Positions 26,798 to 39,793 of a DNA stretch of 64,000 nt are shown one piece after another. The translations under genes and the position numbers were made by a program. The first letter of the stretch is position 1. Every line of letters begins with the position of its first letter. Under the pieces are notes generated by a model, which saw only the letters and a program-made list of their open reading frames with translations, searched no databases and was not told where the DNA came from. Source of the stretch: Piscinibacter aquaticus (lineage in GTDB: Bacteria; Pseudomonadota; Gammaproteobacteria; Burkholderiales; Burkholderiaceae_C); contig VOPW01000001.1 in NCBI GenBank assembly GCA_007994965.1, positions 2,108,001-2,172,000 on the forward strand, in the 5' to 3' direction.

Positions 26798-27961
26798 TTA
26801 CTTTTTCTCCATCAGCGCGACGAAGCGGTCGAACAGGTAGCCGATGTCGTGCGGGCCGGGCGAGGCCTCGGGGTGGCCCTGGAAGCAGAAGGCCGGCTTG
26901 TCGGTGCGGGCCAGGCCCTGCAGCGTGCCGTCGAACAGCGAGACATGCGTGGCACGCAGGTTCTTCGGCAGCGTCTTCTCGTCCACCGCGAAGCCGTGGT
27001 TCTGGCTGGTGATCGAGACACGGCCGCTGTCCAGATCCTTCACCGGATGGTTGCCGCCATGGTGGCCGAATTTCATCTTGAAGGTCTTTGCACCCGAGGC
27101 CAGCGCCATGATCTGGTGGCCCAGGCAGATGCCGAAGGTCGGGATGCCGGTCTCGATGAGTTCACGAGACGCCGCGATCGCATAGTCGCAGGGCTCCGGG
27201 TCGCCGGGGCCGTTGCTCAGGAAGATGCCGTCGGGCTTGAGCGCGAGAACGTCCTTGGCCGGCGTCTGCGCCGGCACCACGGTGACGCGGCAGCCGCGGC
27301 TGGCCAGCAGGCGCAGGATGTTGCGCTTGACGCCGAAGTCATAGGCGACGACGTGGAACCTCGGCTGCGCGAGCTTGCCGTAGCCGTCTTCCAGCGTCCA
27401 GGCGGTCTCGCTCCACTCGTGGCGCTCGGTGCAGCTCACCACCTTGGCGAGATCGAGGCCGGCCATGCTCGGCGCGGCCTTTGCGGCGGCGATGGCGTCG
27501 TCGCGGTGCTTCTGGGTGACGGCTTCGCCGACGCCGAGCGTCAGGATGCAGCCGTTCTGCGCGCCCTTCTCGCGCAGGATGCGCGTCAGGCGGCGGGTGT
27601 CGAGGTTGGCGATCGCGACCGTGCCTTCGCGCTGCAGGTACTCCGACAGCGTGGCGCTGCTGCGGAAGTTGGAGTGCAGCACCGGCAGGTCCTTGATGAT
27701 CAGGCCCGCGGCATGCACCTTGCCCGCCTCGACGTCTTCGGCATTGACGCCGTAGTTGCCGATGTGCGGATACGTCAGGGTGACGATCTGCCGGCAGTAG
27801 CTCGGGTCGGTGAGGATTTCCTGGTAGCCGGTGATCGAGGTGTTGAACACCACCTCGCCGACGGTGCGACCGGCGGCTCCGATCGAGATGCCTTGGAAGA
27901 CCGTGCCGTCCGCGAGAGCCAGGATCGCCGGGGCTTGTGGGGACAGCAATTGCGGCGGCAC
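26798..27961 (-). CDS. carA: Carbamoyl-phosphate synthase small subunit
   Basis: Glutamine amidotransferase subunit that supplies ammonia to CarB. The 387-residue protein has the N-terminal CarA domain ([20 protein letters not shown]) and the class I amidotransferase triad: nucleophile Cys in FGICLGHQ, and His and Glu in [11 protein letters not shown]. The start is GTG at 27961, with GGAG nine bases upstream. It is intact. It begins a carAB-greA-DUF4149 unit with a leader of roughly 145 bases from the likely promoter at 28119. Confidence 0.97.
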   Translation of the reverse strand: MPPQLLSPQAPAILALADGTVFQGISIGAAGRTVGEVVFNTSITGYQEILTDPSYCRQIVTLTYPHIGNYGVNAEDVEAGKVHAAGLIIKDLPVLHSNFRSSATLSEYLQREGTVAIANLDTRRLTRILREKGAQNGCILTLGVGEAVTQKHRDDAIAAAKAAPSMAGLDLAKVVSCTERHEWSETAWTLEDGYGKLAQPRFHVVAYDFGVKRNILRLLASRGCRVTVVPAQTPAKDVLALKPDGIFLSNGPGDPEPCDYAIAASRELIETGIPTFGICLGHQIMALASGAKTFKMKFGHHGGNHPVKDLDSGRVSITSQNHGFAVDEKTLPKNLRATHVSLFDGTLQGLARTDKPAFCFQGHPEASPGPHDIGYLFDRFVALMEKK

Positions 27962-28113
27962 CGGGTTCTCCGTTCGTGTGTGCGCGCCCAGCTCGGCTCG
28001 TCGCAGCCGGGGCCGGCATCCGTGCGGATGCGGCGGTGGGAAGACCGAGGGATTTCCGTCGGAATCAGCGAGTGAGATTCGCTGGGCGGGGGTGGATGAA
28101 GCTAAACCTCGAA

Positions 28114-28119
28114 ATTATA
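28114..28119 (-). promoter_or_regulatory. -10 box of the carAB operon
   Basis: A perfect TATAAT is present on the minus strand about 150 bases upstream of carA. No good -35 hexamer is visible at the right distance. The long leader leaves room for attenuation or another control, but I see no clear hairpin-plus-T-run in it. Confidence 0.55.
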
Positions 28120-28147
28120 GCCGAGCGACCACCGCCGCCCCGGGTTT

Positions 28148-28561
28148 TCACCCAGCAAGACCCAGCGCGGCGATGCCCGCCTTGGCGATCTGCGCGTCTT
28201 CTGTCGACTTCACGCCGCTGACGCCCACCGCGCCGACGCAATGCCCTTCGACCATGATCGGGACGCCGCCTTCGAGCAGAGCTTCCAGCCCGGGTGCACT
28301 GAGGAAGGAAACGCGGCCCTGGTTGATCATCTCTTCGTAGATGCGGCTCTCGCGACGCCCCAGCACCGAGGTGCGCGCCTTGTTCGGCGCGATCTGGGCA
28401 GAGATCGGCGCCGTGCCGTCCAGGCGCTGCAGCCACAGGAGGTGGCCGCCGTCGTCGACGATGGCGATGCACACCGCCCATTTGTTGGCCAGGGCTTCGG
28501 CTTCGGCCGCCGCCGCGATGCGCTTGACGTCGTCGAGGGTCAGGTAGGGTTTGTTCTGCAT
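28148..28561 (-). CDS. GlcG/HbpS family heme-binding-like protein
   Basis: Small cytosolic protein of the GlcG/HbpS (DUF336) family; some members bind heme, others accompany glycolate or corrinoid metabolism. The 137-residue product shows the family pattern YLTLDDVKRIAAAAEAEALA, AIVDDGGHLLWLQRLDGT, VPIMVEGHCVGAVGVSG and the terminal helix DAQIAKAGIAAL. The ATG at 28561 gives the normal start MQNKPYLT; upstream in-frame starts would add an unrelated tail. It is intact, with no functional hint from its neighbours. Confidence 0.85.
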   Translation of the reverse strand: MQNKPYLTLDDVKRIAAAAEAEALANKWAVCIAIVDDGGHLLWLQRLDGTAPISAQIAPNKARTSVLGRRESRIYEEMINQGRVSFLSAPGLEALLEGGVPIMVEGHCVGAVGVSGVKSTEDAQIAKAGIAALGLAG

Positions 28562-28642
28562 GGCATGCGGTGTGCTGATTGGAGACGGCACGCACTGTAT
28601 CTCGCACTGAAAGCAGCATTCCGCCACGCGGCGTACGGTCTT

Positions 28643-28670
28643 TTGCGACGCGGATGACGGGAACTAGAAT
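28643..28670 (+). promoter_or_regulatory. Sigma-70-like promoter of the BI-1 family gene
   Basis: TTGCGA (28643-28648), a 16-base spacer and TAGAAT (28665-28670) lie about 48 bases before the ATG at 28718. Agreement with consensus is 4/6 and 5/6. Confidence 0.6.
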
Positions 28671-28717
28671 CTTTTTCGGCTGTCACAGGCTGCATCAACA
28701 ACCCTCACGGAGGTTCA

Positions 28718-29413
28718 ATGGACCAGAGTCTGCAAGCTGCCTACGGTTATGCCGGTACTGGCGTTTCGGTGGAGCAGCGCAACCGCGTGCTGCGCAACAC
28801 CTACTGGCTGCTCGCGCTGTCGATGGTGCCGACGGTGCTCGGCGCCTGGATCGGCGTGCAGACCGGCATCGCCCGCGCCATGTCGCCCGGCATCGGCCTC
28901 GTGGTGTTCCTGGTCGGCGCCTTCGGCTTCATGTTCGCGATCGAGAAGACGAAGAACTCGGCTGCCGGCGTGCCGGTGTTGCTGGCCTTCACCTTCTTCA
29001 TGGGCGTGATGCTGTCGCGCCTGATCGGCGTCGTGCTGGGCATGGCCAACGGCGCCAGCCTGATCATGATGGCCTTCGCCAGCACCGGTGCCGTCTTCCT
29101 CGGCATGGCGGCGCTGTCCACCGTGATCAAGCGTGACCTGTCGAACATGGGCAAGTTCCTGTTCGTCGGCGCGCTGATCGTGCTGGTGGCCGGCATCGCG
29201 AACGTCTTCATCCAGTCGGGCGCGCTGATGATCACCCTGTCGGTGCTGGTGGCCGGCATCTTCTCGGCCTTCATCCTGTACGACCTGAAGCGCGTGCGCG
29301 ATGGCTACGAGACGAACTACATCAGCGCGACGCTGAACGTGTACCTGAGCATCTACAACGTGTTCCAGGCACTGCTCTCGCTGTTCGGCATCGGCGGCAG
29401 CAGCAGCGAGTGA
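28718..29413 (+). CDS. Bax inhibitor-1 family membrane protein (YbhL/YccA-like)
   Basis: Seven-helix inner-membrane protein of the BI-1/TMBIM family. Bacterial members include E. coli YccA, which modulates FtsH, and BsYetJ, a calcium leak channel. The 231-residue product has regular hydrophobic segments (TYWLLALSMVPTVLGAWIGV, LVVFLVGAFGFMFAI, PVLLAFTFFMGVMLS, FLFVGALIVLVAGIANVF, ITLSVLVAGIFSAFILYDL). It ends ALNVYLSIYNVF-like (observed TLNVYLSIYNVFQALLSLFG), typical for the family. SD GGAGG precedes the ATG. It is intact, has its own promoter and ends in a strong terminator. Confidence 0.93.
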   Translation: MDQSLQAAYGYAGTGVSVEQRNRVLRNTYWLLALSMVPTVLGAWIGVQTGIARAMSPGIGLVVFLVGAFGFMFAIEKTKNSAAGVPVLLAFTFFMGVMLSRLIGVVLGMANGASLIMMAFASTGAVFLGMAALSTVIKRDLSNMGKFLFVGALIVLVAGIANVFIQSGALMITLSVLVAGIFSAFILYDLKRVRDGYETNYISATLNVYLSIYNVFQALLSLFGIGGSSSE

Positions 29414-29438
29414 TCGCGGCGCAACGCTGAACGAGACG

Positions 29439-29462
29439 ACGGGGCCTTCGGGCCCCGTTTTT
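29439..29462 (+). terminator. Intrinsic terminator after the BI-1 family gene
   Basis: ACGGGGCC and GGCCCCGT pair around loop TTCG and are followed by five T. It abuts the convergent rlmD stop codon. Confidence 0.92.
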
Positions 29463-30803
29463 CATGCCCGCTCGAAGACGGCGATCGACTCCACGTGGGC
29501 CGTGTGAGGGAACATGTTCACCGCCCCGGCCGCCACGCAGCGGTACCCGGCCCGGTGCACCAGCAGCCCGGCATCGCGCGCCAGCGTGGCCGGATTGCAG
29601 CTGACATAGACGATGCGCGCGGGCGGCTGCCAGAGCGGCGCGAGCGACGGATCGGCATGCAGTTCAGCCAGCGCCTTGGCCAGTGCGAAGGCGCCTTCGC
29701 GCGGCGGATCGACCAGCCATTTGTCGGCGGCTCCGTAGGCGGCCAGATCGGCTGCCGGGAGTTCGAACAGGTTGCGAGCCTCGAACGAGGTCTTCGCGGC
29801 CAGCCCGTTGCGCGCCGCGTTCTCGCGCGAACGTTGCACCAGGGCCTCGCTGCCCTCGATGCCCAGCACCTCGTGCGCGCTGCGCGCGATCGGCAGCGTG
29901 AAGTTGCCCAGACCGCAGAACCAGTCGATCACGCGCTCGTTCGGCTGTGCGTCGAGCAGGCGCAGCGCCCGCGAGACCAGCACGCTGTTGATCTGGTGGT
30001 TCACCTGCGTGAAGTCGGTCGGCTTGAACGGCATCACGATGCCGAACTCGGGCAGCGTGTAGGCCAGTTCCGGCCCGCCTTCGTCGAGAAGGTGCACCGT
30101 ATCCGGCCCCTTGGGCTGCAGCCACCACTGCACGCCGTGCTCGGCGGCGAAGGCGCGCAGCCGCGCCCTGTCGGGTTCGGACAGCGGCTCGAGATGGCGC
30201 AGCACCAGTGCCGTGACGGCGTCGCCCACGGCCACTTCGATCTGCGGCAGCCGGTCGCGCTGCTGCATGCCACCGATCAGGTCGCGCAGCGGCAACAGCA
30301 GGGCCGAGAGGTGTGGCGGCAGCACCTCGCAACGCTCCATGTCGGCCACGAAGCTCGACTTGCGCTCGTGAAAGCCGACCAGCACCTTGCCCTTCTTCGC
30401 CACGTAGCGCACGGACAGACGCGCTCGGTAGCGGTAGCCCCAGGCCGGCCCTTCGATCGGCCGCAGCAGACGCTCGGCCTTGACCTTGCCGAGGTGCCAG
30501 AGCGCGTCTTCGAGTGCGCGCTGCTTTGGCCACCTGCGCGGCCACATGCAGGTGCTGCATCTTGCAGCCGCCGCAGTGGCCGAAATGCGGGCACTGCGGC
30601 CGCACGCGCTGCGAGCTCTCGCGGGCCCAGGCCACGGCGGTGGCCTGCTCCCAGTTGTTCTTGCGGCGTTGCACCGTCACGCGCACGCGTTCGCCGGGCA
30701 GCGCGCCGTCGATGAACACCACCTTGCCGTCGGCGTCGTGCGCCACGCCTTGCGCTTCCAGGTCGAGAGATTCGACCGTCAACCATTCATCTGCAGCAGT
30801 CAT
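29462..30803 (-). CDS. rlmD: 23S rRNA (uracil1939-C5)-methyltransferase RlmD (one frameshift)
   Basis: Iron-sulfur, SAM-dependent enzyme (RumA) that methylates U1939 of 23S rRNA. The N-terminal TRAM domain ([13 protein letters not shown]) is followed by cluster ligands [10 protein letters not shown] (C-x5-C-x2-C). The catalytic domain has the SAM motif [22 protein letters not shown] and nucleophile Cys in [12 protein letters not shown]. The frame breaks at 30524-30531, where GCCAAAGCAG would become GCCAGGAAGCAG if a lost GG is restored (a CCAGG site). The restored length is about 447. The gene converges on the BI-1 gene and is divergent from the gcv operon. Confidence 0.95.
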
Positions 30804-30831
30804 GGGCTGGGATTATCCCGGGGTCGGCTGC

Positions 30832-30837
30832 TACACT
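30832..30837 (+). promoter_or_regulatory. -10 box of the gcv operon
   Basis: TACACT lies about 12 bases upstream of the first riboswitch stem, so the transcript would start right at the riboswitch. The -35 region is weak, which could suit an activator-dependent promoter. Confidence 0.5.
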
Positions 30838-30845
30838 GACGGCCG

Positions 30846-31064
30846 CCAGGAGAGAGCTTCACTCGCGAAGCCGCCGAAGGCGCAGAACCGCATCCCTCGG
30901 GAGCCGGTTCGAACGCTCAGGCAAAAGGACTGGCAAGCGCCGCGCGGCAACGCACGGCGATCCTCGCTGGAGAGAGGCCCGCCACGAGCGGGCCCACCGA
31001 AGGGGCAAGCGGACGCAGGGGTAGCGGCGCCGTCAATCTCTCAGGTAAAGCGGACAGAGAGGGC
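30846..31064 (+). ncRNA. Tandem glycine riboswitch
   Basis: Two glycine aptamers lie in series upstream of gcvT. Aptamer 1 (about 30849-30932) has the conserved GGAGAGAGC, the internal GCCGAAGG and CTCAGGCAAAAGGACTG. Aptamer 2 (about 30968-31064) has TGGAGAGAGGC, CACCGAAGGGGCAAGCGG and CAATCTCTCAGGTAAAGCGGAC (shown here in two parts: CAATCTCTCAGG, TAAAGCGGAC). These are the standard consensus blocks. In gcv operons the switch turns expression on when glycine is abundant. The gcvT ATG follows about 70 bases later. The GTAAAGCGGAC block of aptamer 2 departs from the usual GCAAAAGGAC, which may be real variation. Confidence 0.93.
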
Positions 31065-31135
31065 ATGGCACCCGGCATGGCGCAGGCTGCGCCGGGGTTG
31101 GCAAAGGCCCTCGAAAGCATCGCCAGGAGGCGATC

Positions 31136-32252
31136 ATGTCCGACACCCCGCTGCTCACCACCCCGCTGCACGCCCTCCACCTCGAACTCGGCGCCAAGAT
31201 GGTGCCCTTCGCCGGCTACGACATGCCGGTGAGCTACCCCGAAGGCATCCTCGCCGAGCACCGCCACTGCCGCGAATCGGCAGCGCTGTTCGACGTCTCG
31301 CACATGGGCGGTGCGCCGGCCGGCGACGGCGCCGCCGCTGCGCTCGAATCGCTGGTGCCGGTCGACGTCGCCGGCCTCGCGCCGGGCCGCCAGCGCTACG
31401 GCTTCTTCACGAATGCCGCCGGCGGCATCCTCGACGATCTGATGATCACGCGGCGCGAGGGCGACTGGCTCGTGATCGTCAACGCCGGCTGCAAGGATGC
31501 CGACATCGTGCACCTGCAGACGAACATCGGCCACCGCTGTACCGTGCAGCCGATGCCGGAGCGCGCGCTGCTCGCACTCCAGGGCCCGAAGGCCGCCGAG
31601 GCGATCGGCCGCCTCGCGCCCGAGCTGCGCTCGCTGGTATTCATGACTGGCGCCTTCTGCCGTATCGCCGGCATCGACTGTTTTTGCGACCCGCTCCGGA
31701 TACACCGGCGAAGACGGCTACGAGATCTCGGTGCCCGCCGACCAGGCGGTCGCGCTGGCCAAGGCGCTGCTCGCCCTGCCCGAGGTGAAGCCCGCTGGCC
31801 TGGGCGCGCGCGACACGCTGCGCCTGGAAGCCGGCCTGTGCCTCTACGGCCACGACATCGACGACAAGACCACGCCGGTCGAAGCCGGCCTGACCTGGGC
31901 GATCCAGAAGGTGCGCCGCGCCGGCGGCGAGCGCCACGGCGGCTACCCTGGTGCCGCGGCGATCGACGCGCAGCTGGCCTCCGGCCCGGCGCTCAAGCGC
32001 GTGGGCCTGGTGGGCCTGGAGCGCGTGCCGGTGCGCGAAGGCGCCATCGTCGTCGACGCACAGGGCCACAAGATCGGCCACGTCACCAGCGGCACGCTGG
32101 CGCCCAGCGTCGGCAAGCCGATTGCGATGGCCTATCTGGCGGCCAACCACGCCCTGCCCAATCACGAGGTCTACGCGGAGGTGCGCGGCAAGCGCCAGCC
32201 AATGCGTGTCTCGTCCATGCCCTTCGCGCCGCACCGCTACTTCCGCGGCTGA
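31136..32252 (+). CDS. gcvT: Glycine cleavage system T protein, aminomethyltransferase (one frameshift)
   Basis: Transfers the glycine-derived methylene group from GcvH to tetrahydrofolate, releasing ammonia. It starts [19 protein letters not shown], with AGGAGG upstream. [37 protein letters not shown] and the late [20 protein letters not shown] are GcvT hallmarks. An extra T in the run at about 31681-31685 breaks the frame; it resumes at [13 protein letters not shown]-like sequence and ends APHRYFRG. Residues after SHMG (GAPAGDG) look wrong for the family and can be explained by two damaged CCWGG sites whose losses total three bases. Length about 372. Confidence 0.95.
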
Positions 32253-32288
32253 CCTTCTCACGACCCGATCACACCCAGGAGAACTCCA

Positions 32289-32669
32289 ATGACGACGATG
32301 TACACCCCCGACCACGAGTGGATCAACATCGAAGACCACGAAGCCGCCACCGTCGGCATCACGCTGCATGCGCAGGATGCGCTGGGCGACGTGGTCTTCG
32401 TCGACCTGCCCGAAGTCGGCAAGACCTTCGCCAAGGGCGAGGTCGCCGGCGTCGTCGAGTCGGTCAAGGCTGCGGCCGACCTCTACATGCCGGTCAGCGG
32501 CGAGATCGTCGAGGTCAACGAGGCGCTGCGTGCCGATCCGTCGCTGGCCAACACCGATCCGCTGGGCAACGGCTGGTTCTTCAAGGTGCACATCTCCGAG
32601 CAGGGCATGGCCGAGTTCGACCAGCTGATGGACGCCCCGGCCTACGACAAGCTGCTCAAGAGCGCCTGA
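32289..32669 (+). CDS. gcvH: Glycine cleavage system H protein
   Basis: Lipoylated carrier that shuttles the aminomethyl intermediate between GcvP, GcvT and lipoamide dehydrogenase. The 126-residue protein has YTPDHEWIN at the start and the lipoylation lysine in [24 protein letters not shown] precedes the ATG at 32289. It is intact and sits between gcvT and gcvP. Confidence 0.98.
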   Translation: MTTMYTPDHEWINIEDHEAATVGITLHAQDALGDVVFVDLPEVGKTFAKGEVAGVVESVKAAADLYMPVSGEIVEVNEALRADPSLANTDPLGNGWFFKVHISEQGMAEFDQLMDAPAYDKLLKSA

Positions 32670-32695
32670 TCTCCTTCGTTGCACAGGAAGCCCCC

Positions 32696-35591
<2,896 letters not shown>

Positions 35592-35603
35592 GGCGGACGC
35601 CCG

Positions 35604-36991
<1,388 letters not shown>

Positions 36992-37466
36992 TCAGCCGCC
37001 GGCGGCGACCTTCTGCTTGAAGGCGGGGGCCGGCCGCGGCCTTGGCGCGCACCTTGGCCTTCAGGAAGTCCGACCAGCCGAGCAGCAGACCCGGCGTGCC
37101 CAGCGCCTGGCGCGACCAGGTCCAGAACGGGAAGCTGTCGACATGCCGCACGATCAAGCCGTCGCGGAACTCGAAGCGTGCGTCGATGCGGTTGAGCACC
37201 TTGCGGCCGGTGGCGCTGAAGGTATAGCGGGCATCCCAGTGGGCGCGGCCGGTGCGCTCATCGGCCTCGATGCCGCTGTACTCGAGCGTCAGGTCCTTGC
37301 CCGTGGTCAGCAGCATGCGCCACATCAGGCCGGCGTCGGCGCCATGCAGGTCGAAGGCCTCGTCGCTGAAGTGCACCTCGGGGTGGTAGCAGGTGGCCAT
37401 GGTGGCCCAGTCGCGCCGCGCGAAGGCGGCATAGAAGCGTTCGATGAGCTGGGCGTTCGGATGCAT
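36992..37466 (-). CDS. NTF2/SnoaL-like family protein (one frameshift near the end)
   Basis: Small protein of the nuclear transport factor 2-like fold, about 157 residues; members act as ketosteroid-isomerase-like enzymes or ligand binders, and no specific function can be given here. HPNAQLIERFYAAFARRDWA, MATCYHPEVHFSDEAF and LVRHVDSFPFWTWSRQALG-like sequence (observed LIVRHVDSFPFWTWSRQ) are family features. The ATG at 37466 is preferred over one further out that lacks family similarity. An extra C in a run near 37028 breaks the frame; the restored end is FKQKVAAGG. Its stop directly abuts the sdaA stop. Confidence 0.8.
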
Positions 37467-37501
37467 GGCCGCGAGTGTCTCACCGCGCGGATTCATCGGG
37501 A

Positions 37502-37517
37502 GTTAAATCTTCGTTAA
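37502..37517 (+). promoter_or_regulatory. Operator-like direct repeat before the two-component operon
   Basis: GTTAAATCTTCGTTAA contains two GTTAA half-sites 11 bases apart, the periodicity expected for OmpR-family regulators. A third GTTAA follows at 37521. The same pattern, GTTAAA-N4-CGTTAA, is found on the minus strand in front of the ABC transporter operon (39732-39717). Confidence 0.55.
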
Positions 37518-37535
37518 TCCGTTAAGCTTCACGCG

Positions 37536-38210
37536 ATGAAACTGCTGCTCGCCGAAGACGACGCCATCCTGGCCGACGCGCTCAGTGCCAGCCTCGCCAA
37601 GGCCGGCTTCGAGGTGGAAGTGGCGCCCAACGGCGCGGTGGCCGAGTTCCTGCTGCTCAAGCAGCACTTCGATCTCGGCGTGCTGGATCTCGGCCTGCCG
37701 ATGGTCGACGGCCTCACCGTGCTCAAGCGCGTGCGCGCCGCCAAGCCGGCGCTGCCGATGCTGGTGCTGACCGCGCTCGACGGCCTGGAACACCGCGTGG
37801 CCGGCCTGAATGCGGGCGCCGACGACTACCTCACCAAGCCCTTCGACTTCCCCGAACTGGAAGCGCGCATCCGCGCGCTGCTGCGCCGCGCGCGTGGCGC
37901 CGGCGGCGGCTCGGCGCAGCAGTTCGGCAAGCTGAGCTTCGACCGCGACGCGCGCCGCGCGAGCGTCGACGGCGCGCTGCTCGACCTCAGCCCGCGCGAG
38001 TGGATGCTGCTCGACCTGCTGCTGAGCCAGCGCGACCGCGTGGTCACGAAGGACCAGATCGCCGAGAGCTGGGCGGTCGATCGCAGTGAATCGGGCGCGG
38101 GTTCGATCGAGGTCTACATCCACCGCCTGCGCCGCAAGCTCGAAGGCTCGGGCACGGCGATCCGCACGGTGCGCGGCCTGGGATACCTGCTCGAAGAAGG
38201 CGAAAGCTGA
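37536..38210 (+). CDS. OmpR-family response regulator (TctD/QseB-like)
   Basis: DNA-binding response regulator of 224 residues. The receiver has LAEDDA, phospho-acceptor Asp51 in LDLGLPM, LVLTALD and YLTKPFDF. The winged-helix effector has LSPREWMLLDLLLSQRDRV and SIEVYIHRLRRKLEG. It is intact. The kinase gene starts eight bases after its stop. The pair directly precedes a carbohydrate ABC transporter, and both units carry the same 16-bp repeat, so it probably regulates itself and the transporter. Confidence 0.92.
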   Translation: MKLLLAEDDAILADALSASLAKAGFEVEVAPNGAVAEFLLLKQHFDLGVLDLGLPMVDGLTVLKRVRAAKPALPMLVLTALDGLEHRVAGLNAGADDYLTKPFDFPELEARIRALLRRARGAGGGSAQQFGKLSFDRDARRASVDGALLDLSPREWMLLDLLLSQRDRVVTKDQIAESWAVDRSESGAGSIEVYIHRLRRKLEGSGTAIRTVRGLGYLLEEGES

Positions 38211-38218
38211 GCACCGCG

Positions 38219-39669
38219 ATGTGGTCGCCGCTCCAGCGCGCCCTGCACCGGCTGCCCGGCGTCACGCCCCGCGGCAGCTCGCTGCACCGCCACCTGCTGC
38301 TGTGGCTGCTGCTGCCGCAGTTGGTGCTGTGGCTCGCCGGCGCCCTCTTCACCTACAACCTCACCGCGCGCTATGCCAACCGGGCGATCGACGCCTCGCT
38401 GTCCACGGCGAGCAAGGCGCTCGCCCGGCAGGTCAAGCCGATCGGAACCGGCCTGTTCATCGACTTCCCGAAGGCCGCGCAGGACATCATCGAAGCCGAC
38501 CCCGACGACCGCGTCTACTACATGGTGAGCACGCCGCCGGGGCAGTTCATCCTCGGCAACCACCGCCTGCCGCCGCCGCCGCCGATCGAGGCACCGCGAC
38601 TGGGCCAGCCCTACTTCTACGATGGCGGGATGGGCGAAGGCAGCCAGCGCTTCGACGTGCGCGTGGCCGCGCTCTATCTCTCGTACGGCGAGGCCGAAGC
38701 GCCGCAGACGATGCTGGTGCAGGTGGCACGCAGCCGCGCCAGCCGCGAGCAGCTGGCGCGCAGCATCCTCGTCGACACCGCGCTGCCGCTGTCGCTGCTG
38801 ATGGCGTTGATGTCGATGATCGTCTGGGCCGGCATCCGCGCCGGCTCTGGCGCCGCTGGCGCGCATGCGCGCGCTCGTGGAGGATCGCGCGCCCAACGAC
38901 CTCGCGCCCCTCGAGCTGGAGTCCGCGCCGCGGGAAGTGCACGCGCTGGCCAAGGCCATCAATACGCTGCTGGCTGCGGTGCACGAGAGCGTGAGCGGCC
39001 AGCGCCGCTTCATCAGCGATGCCGCGCACCAGCTGCGCACGCCGCTGGCCGGCCTGAAGAGCCAGACCGAACTGGCGCTGAACGAGACCACCGATCCGGC
39101 GCTGCGTGCCCGGCTGCAGCGCGTGCACGAGAGCGCCACGCGCAGCGCCCACCTCGTCAACCAGCTGCTGACCCTGGCGCGCGCCGAGCCGGAATCGGCT
39201 GCCGCCCAGGGTCGCGCCCGCGTCGAACTGCTCAAGCTCGCCGGCGAAGTCACCGCCGAATGGGTGCCCAAGGCGCGCCAGGCCGGCATTGACCTGGGCT
39301 TCGAGGATGGCGACGGCTCGCCGGTGGTGGTCTCGGGCAATGCCCTGCTGCTGCGCGAGGCCATCGCCAACCTGGGTCGACAACGCGATCCGTTATGCCG
39401 GCCGCGGCGCTTCGGTGACGGTGCGCGCACGCGCCCTCGGTCCCGATGCGCAGATCGAGGTGGAAGACGACGGCCCGGGCATTGCGCCGGCCGACCGCGA
39501 GCGCGTCTTCGAGCGCTTCGCCCGCGCGACGATGCAGGGCGACGGCTGCGGGCTGGGCCTGCCGATCGTGCGCGAGATCGCGCAGCGCCACGGTGGACAG
39601 GTGAGCCTGGAAAGCGCGGCACCCAAGGGTCTGCGCGTGCTGATGCGCTTGCCGCGGCTGGCCGCTTGA
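38219..39669 (+). CDS. Sensor histidine kinase, TctE-like (two frameshifts)
   Basis: Membrane kinase partner of the response regulator. A first helix LLLWLLLPQLVLWLAGALF leads into a periplasmic 2CSK_N-type sensor domain (ANRAIDASLSTASKALARQV) and a second helix LPLSLLMALMSMIVWAGI. The cytoplasmic part has H box SDAAHQLRTPLAGLK, N box region LVDNAIRYAGRG and G boxes DDGPGIAP and GLGLPIVREIAQ. Breaks lie at 38843-38850 (GGCCTGGCG reads GGCTCTGGCG) and 39371-39376 (CCTGGTC reads CCTGGGTC), both CCTGG sites. Restored length about 483. Confidence 0.92.
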
Positions 39670-39716
39670 GCCGGCGACCCTAGGGTAAGTCGGGTGAACG
39701 TGGTCTTGCCGTAACC

Positions 39717-39732
39717 TTAACGCCTCTTTAAC
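39717..39732 (-). promoter_or_regulatory. Operator-like direct repeat before the ABC transporter operon
   Basis: On the minus strand the sequence is GTTAAAGAGGCGTTAA. It matches the site before the two-component operon (GTTAAATCTTCGTTAA) at 12 of 16 positions, with all of GTTAAA and CGTTAA identical. It lies 62 bases upstream of the binding-protein ATG. Confidence 0.55.
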
Positions 39733-39793
39733 ATCCGGTTCGCTTGATTCAACAAGCTGAACATTTCCTAAACCGGACCCTGAGGAGACAAGA

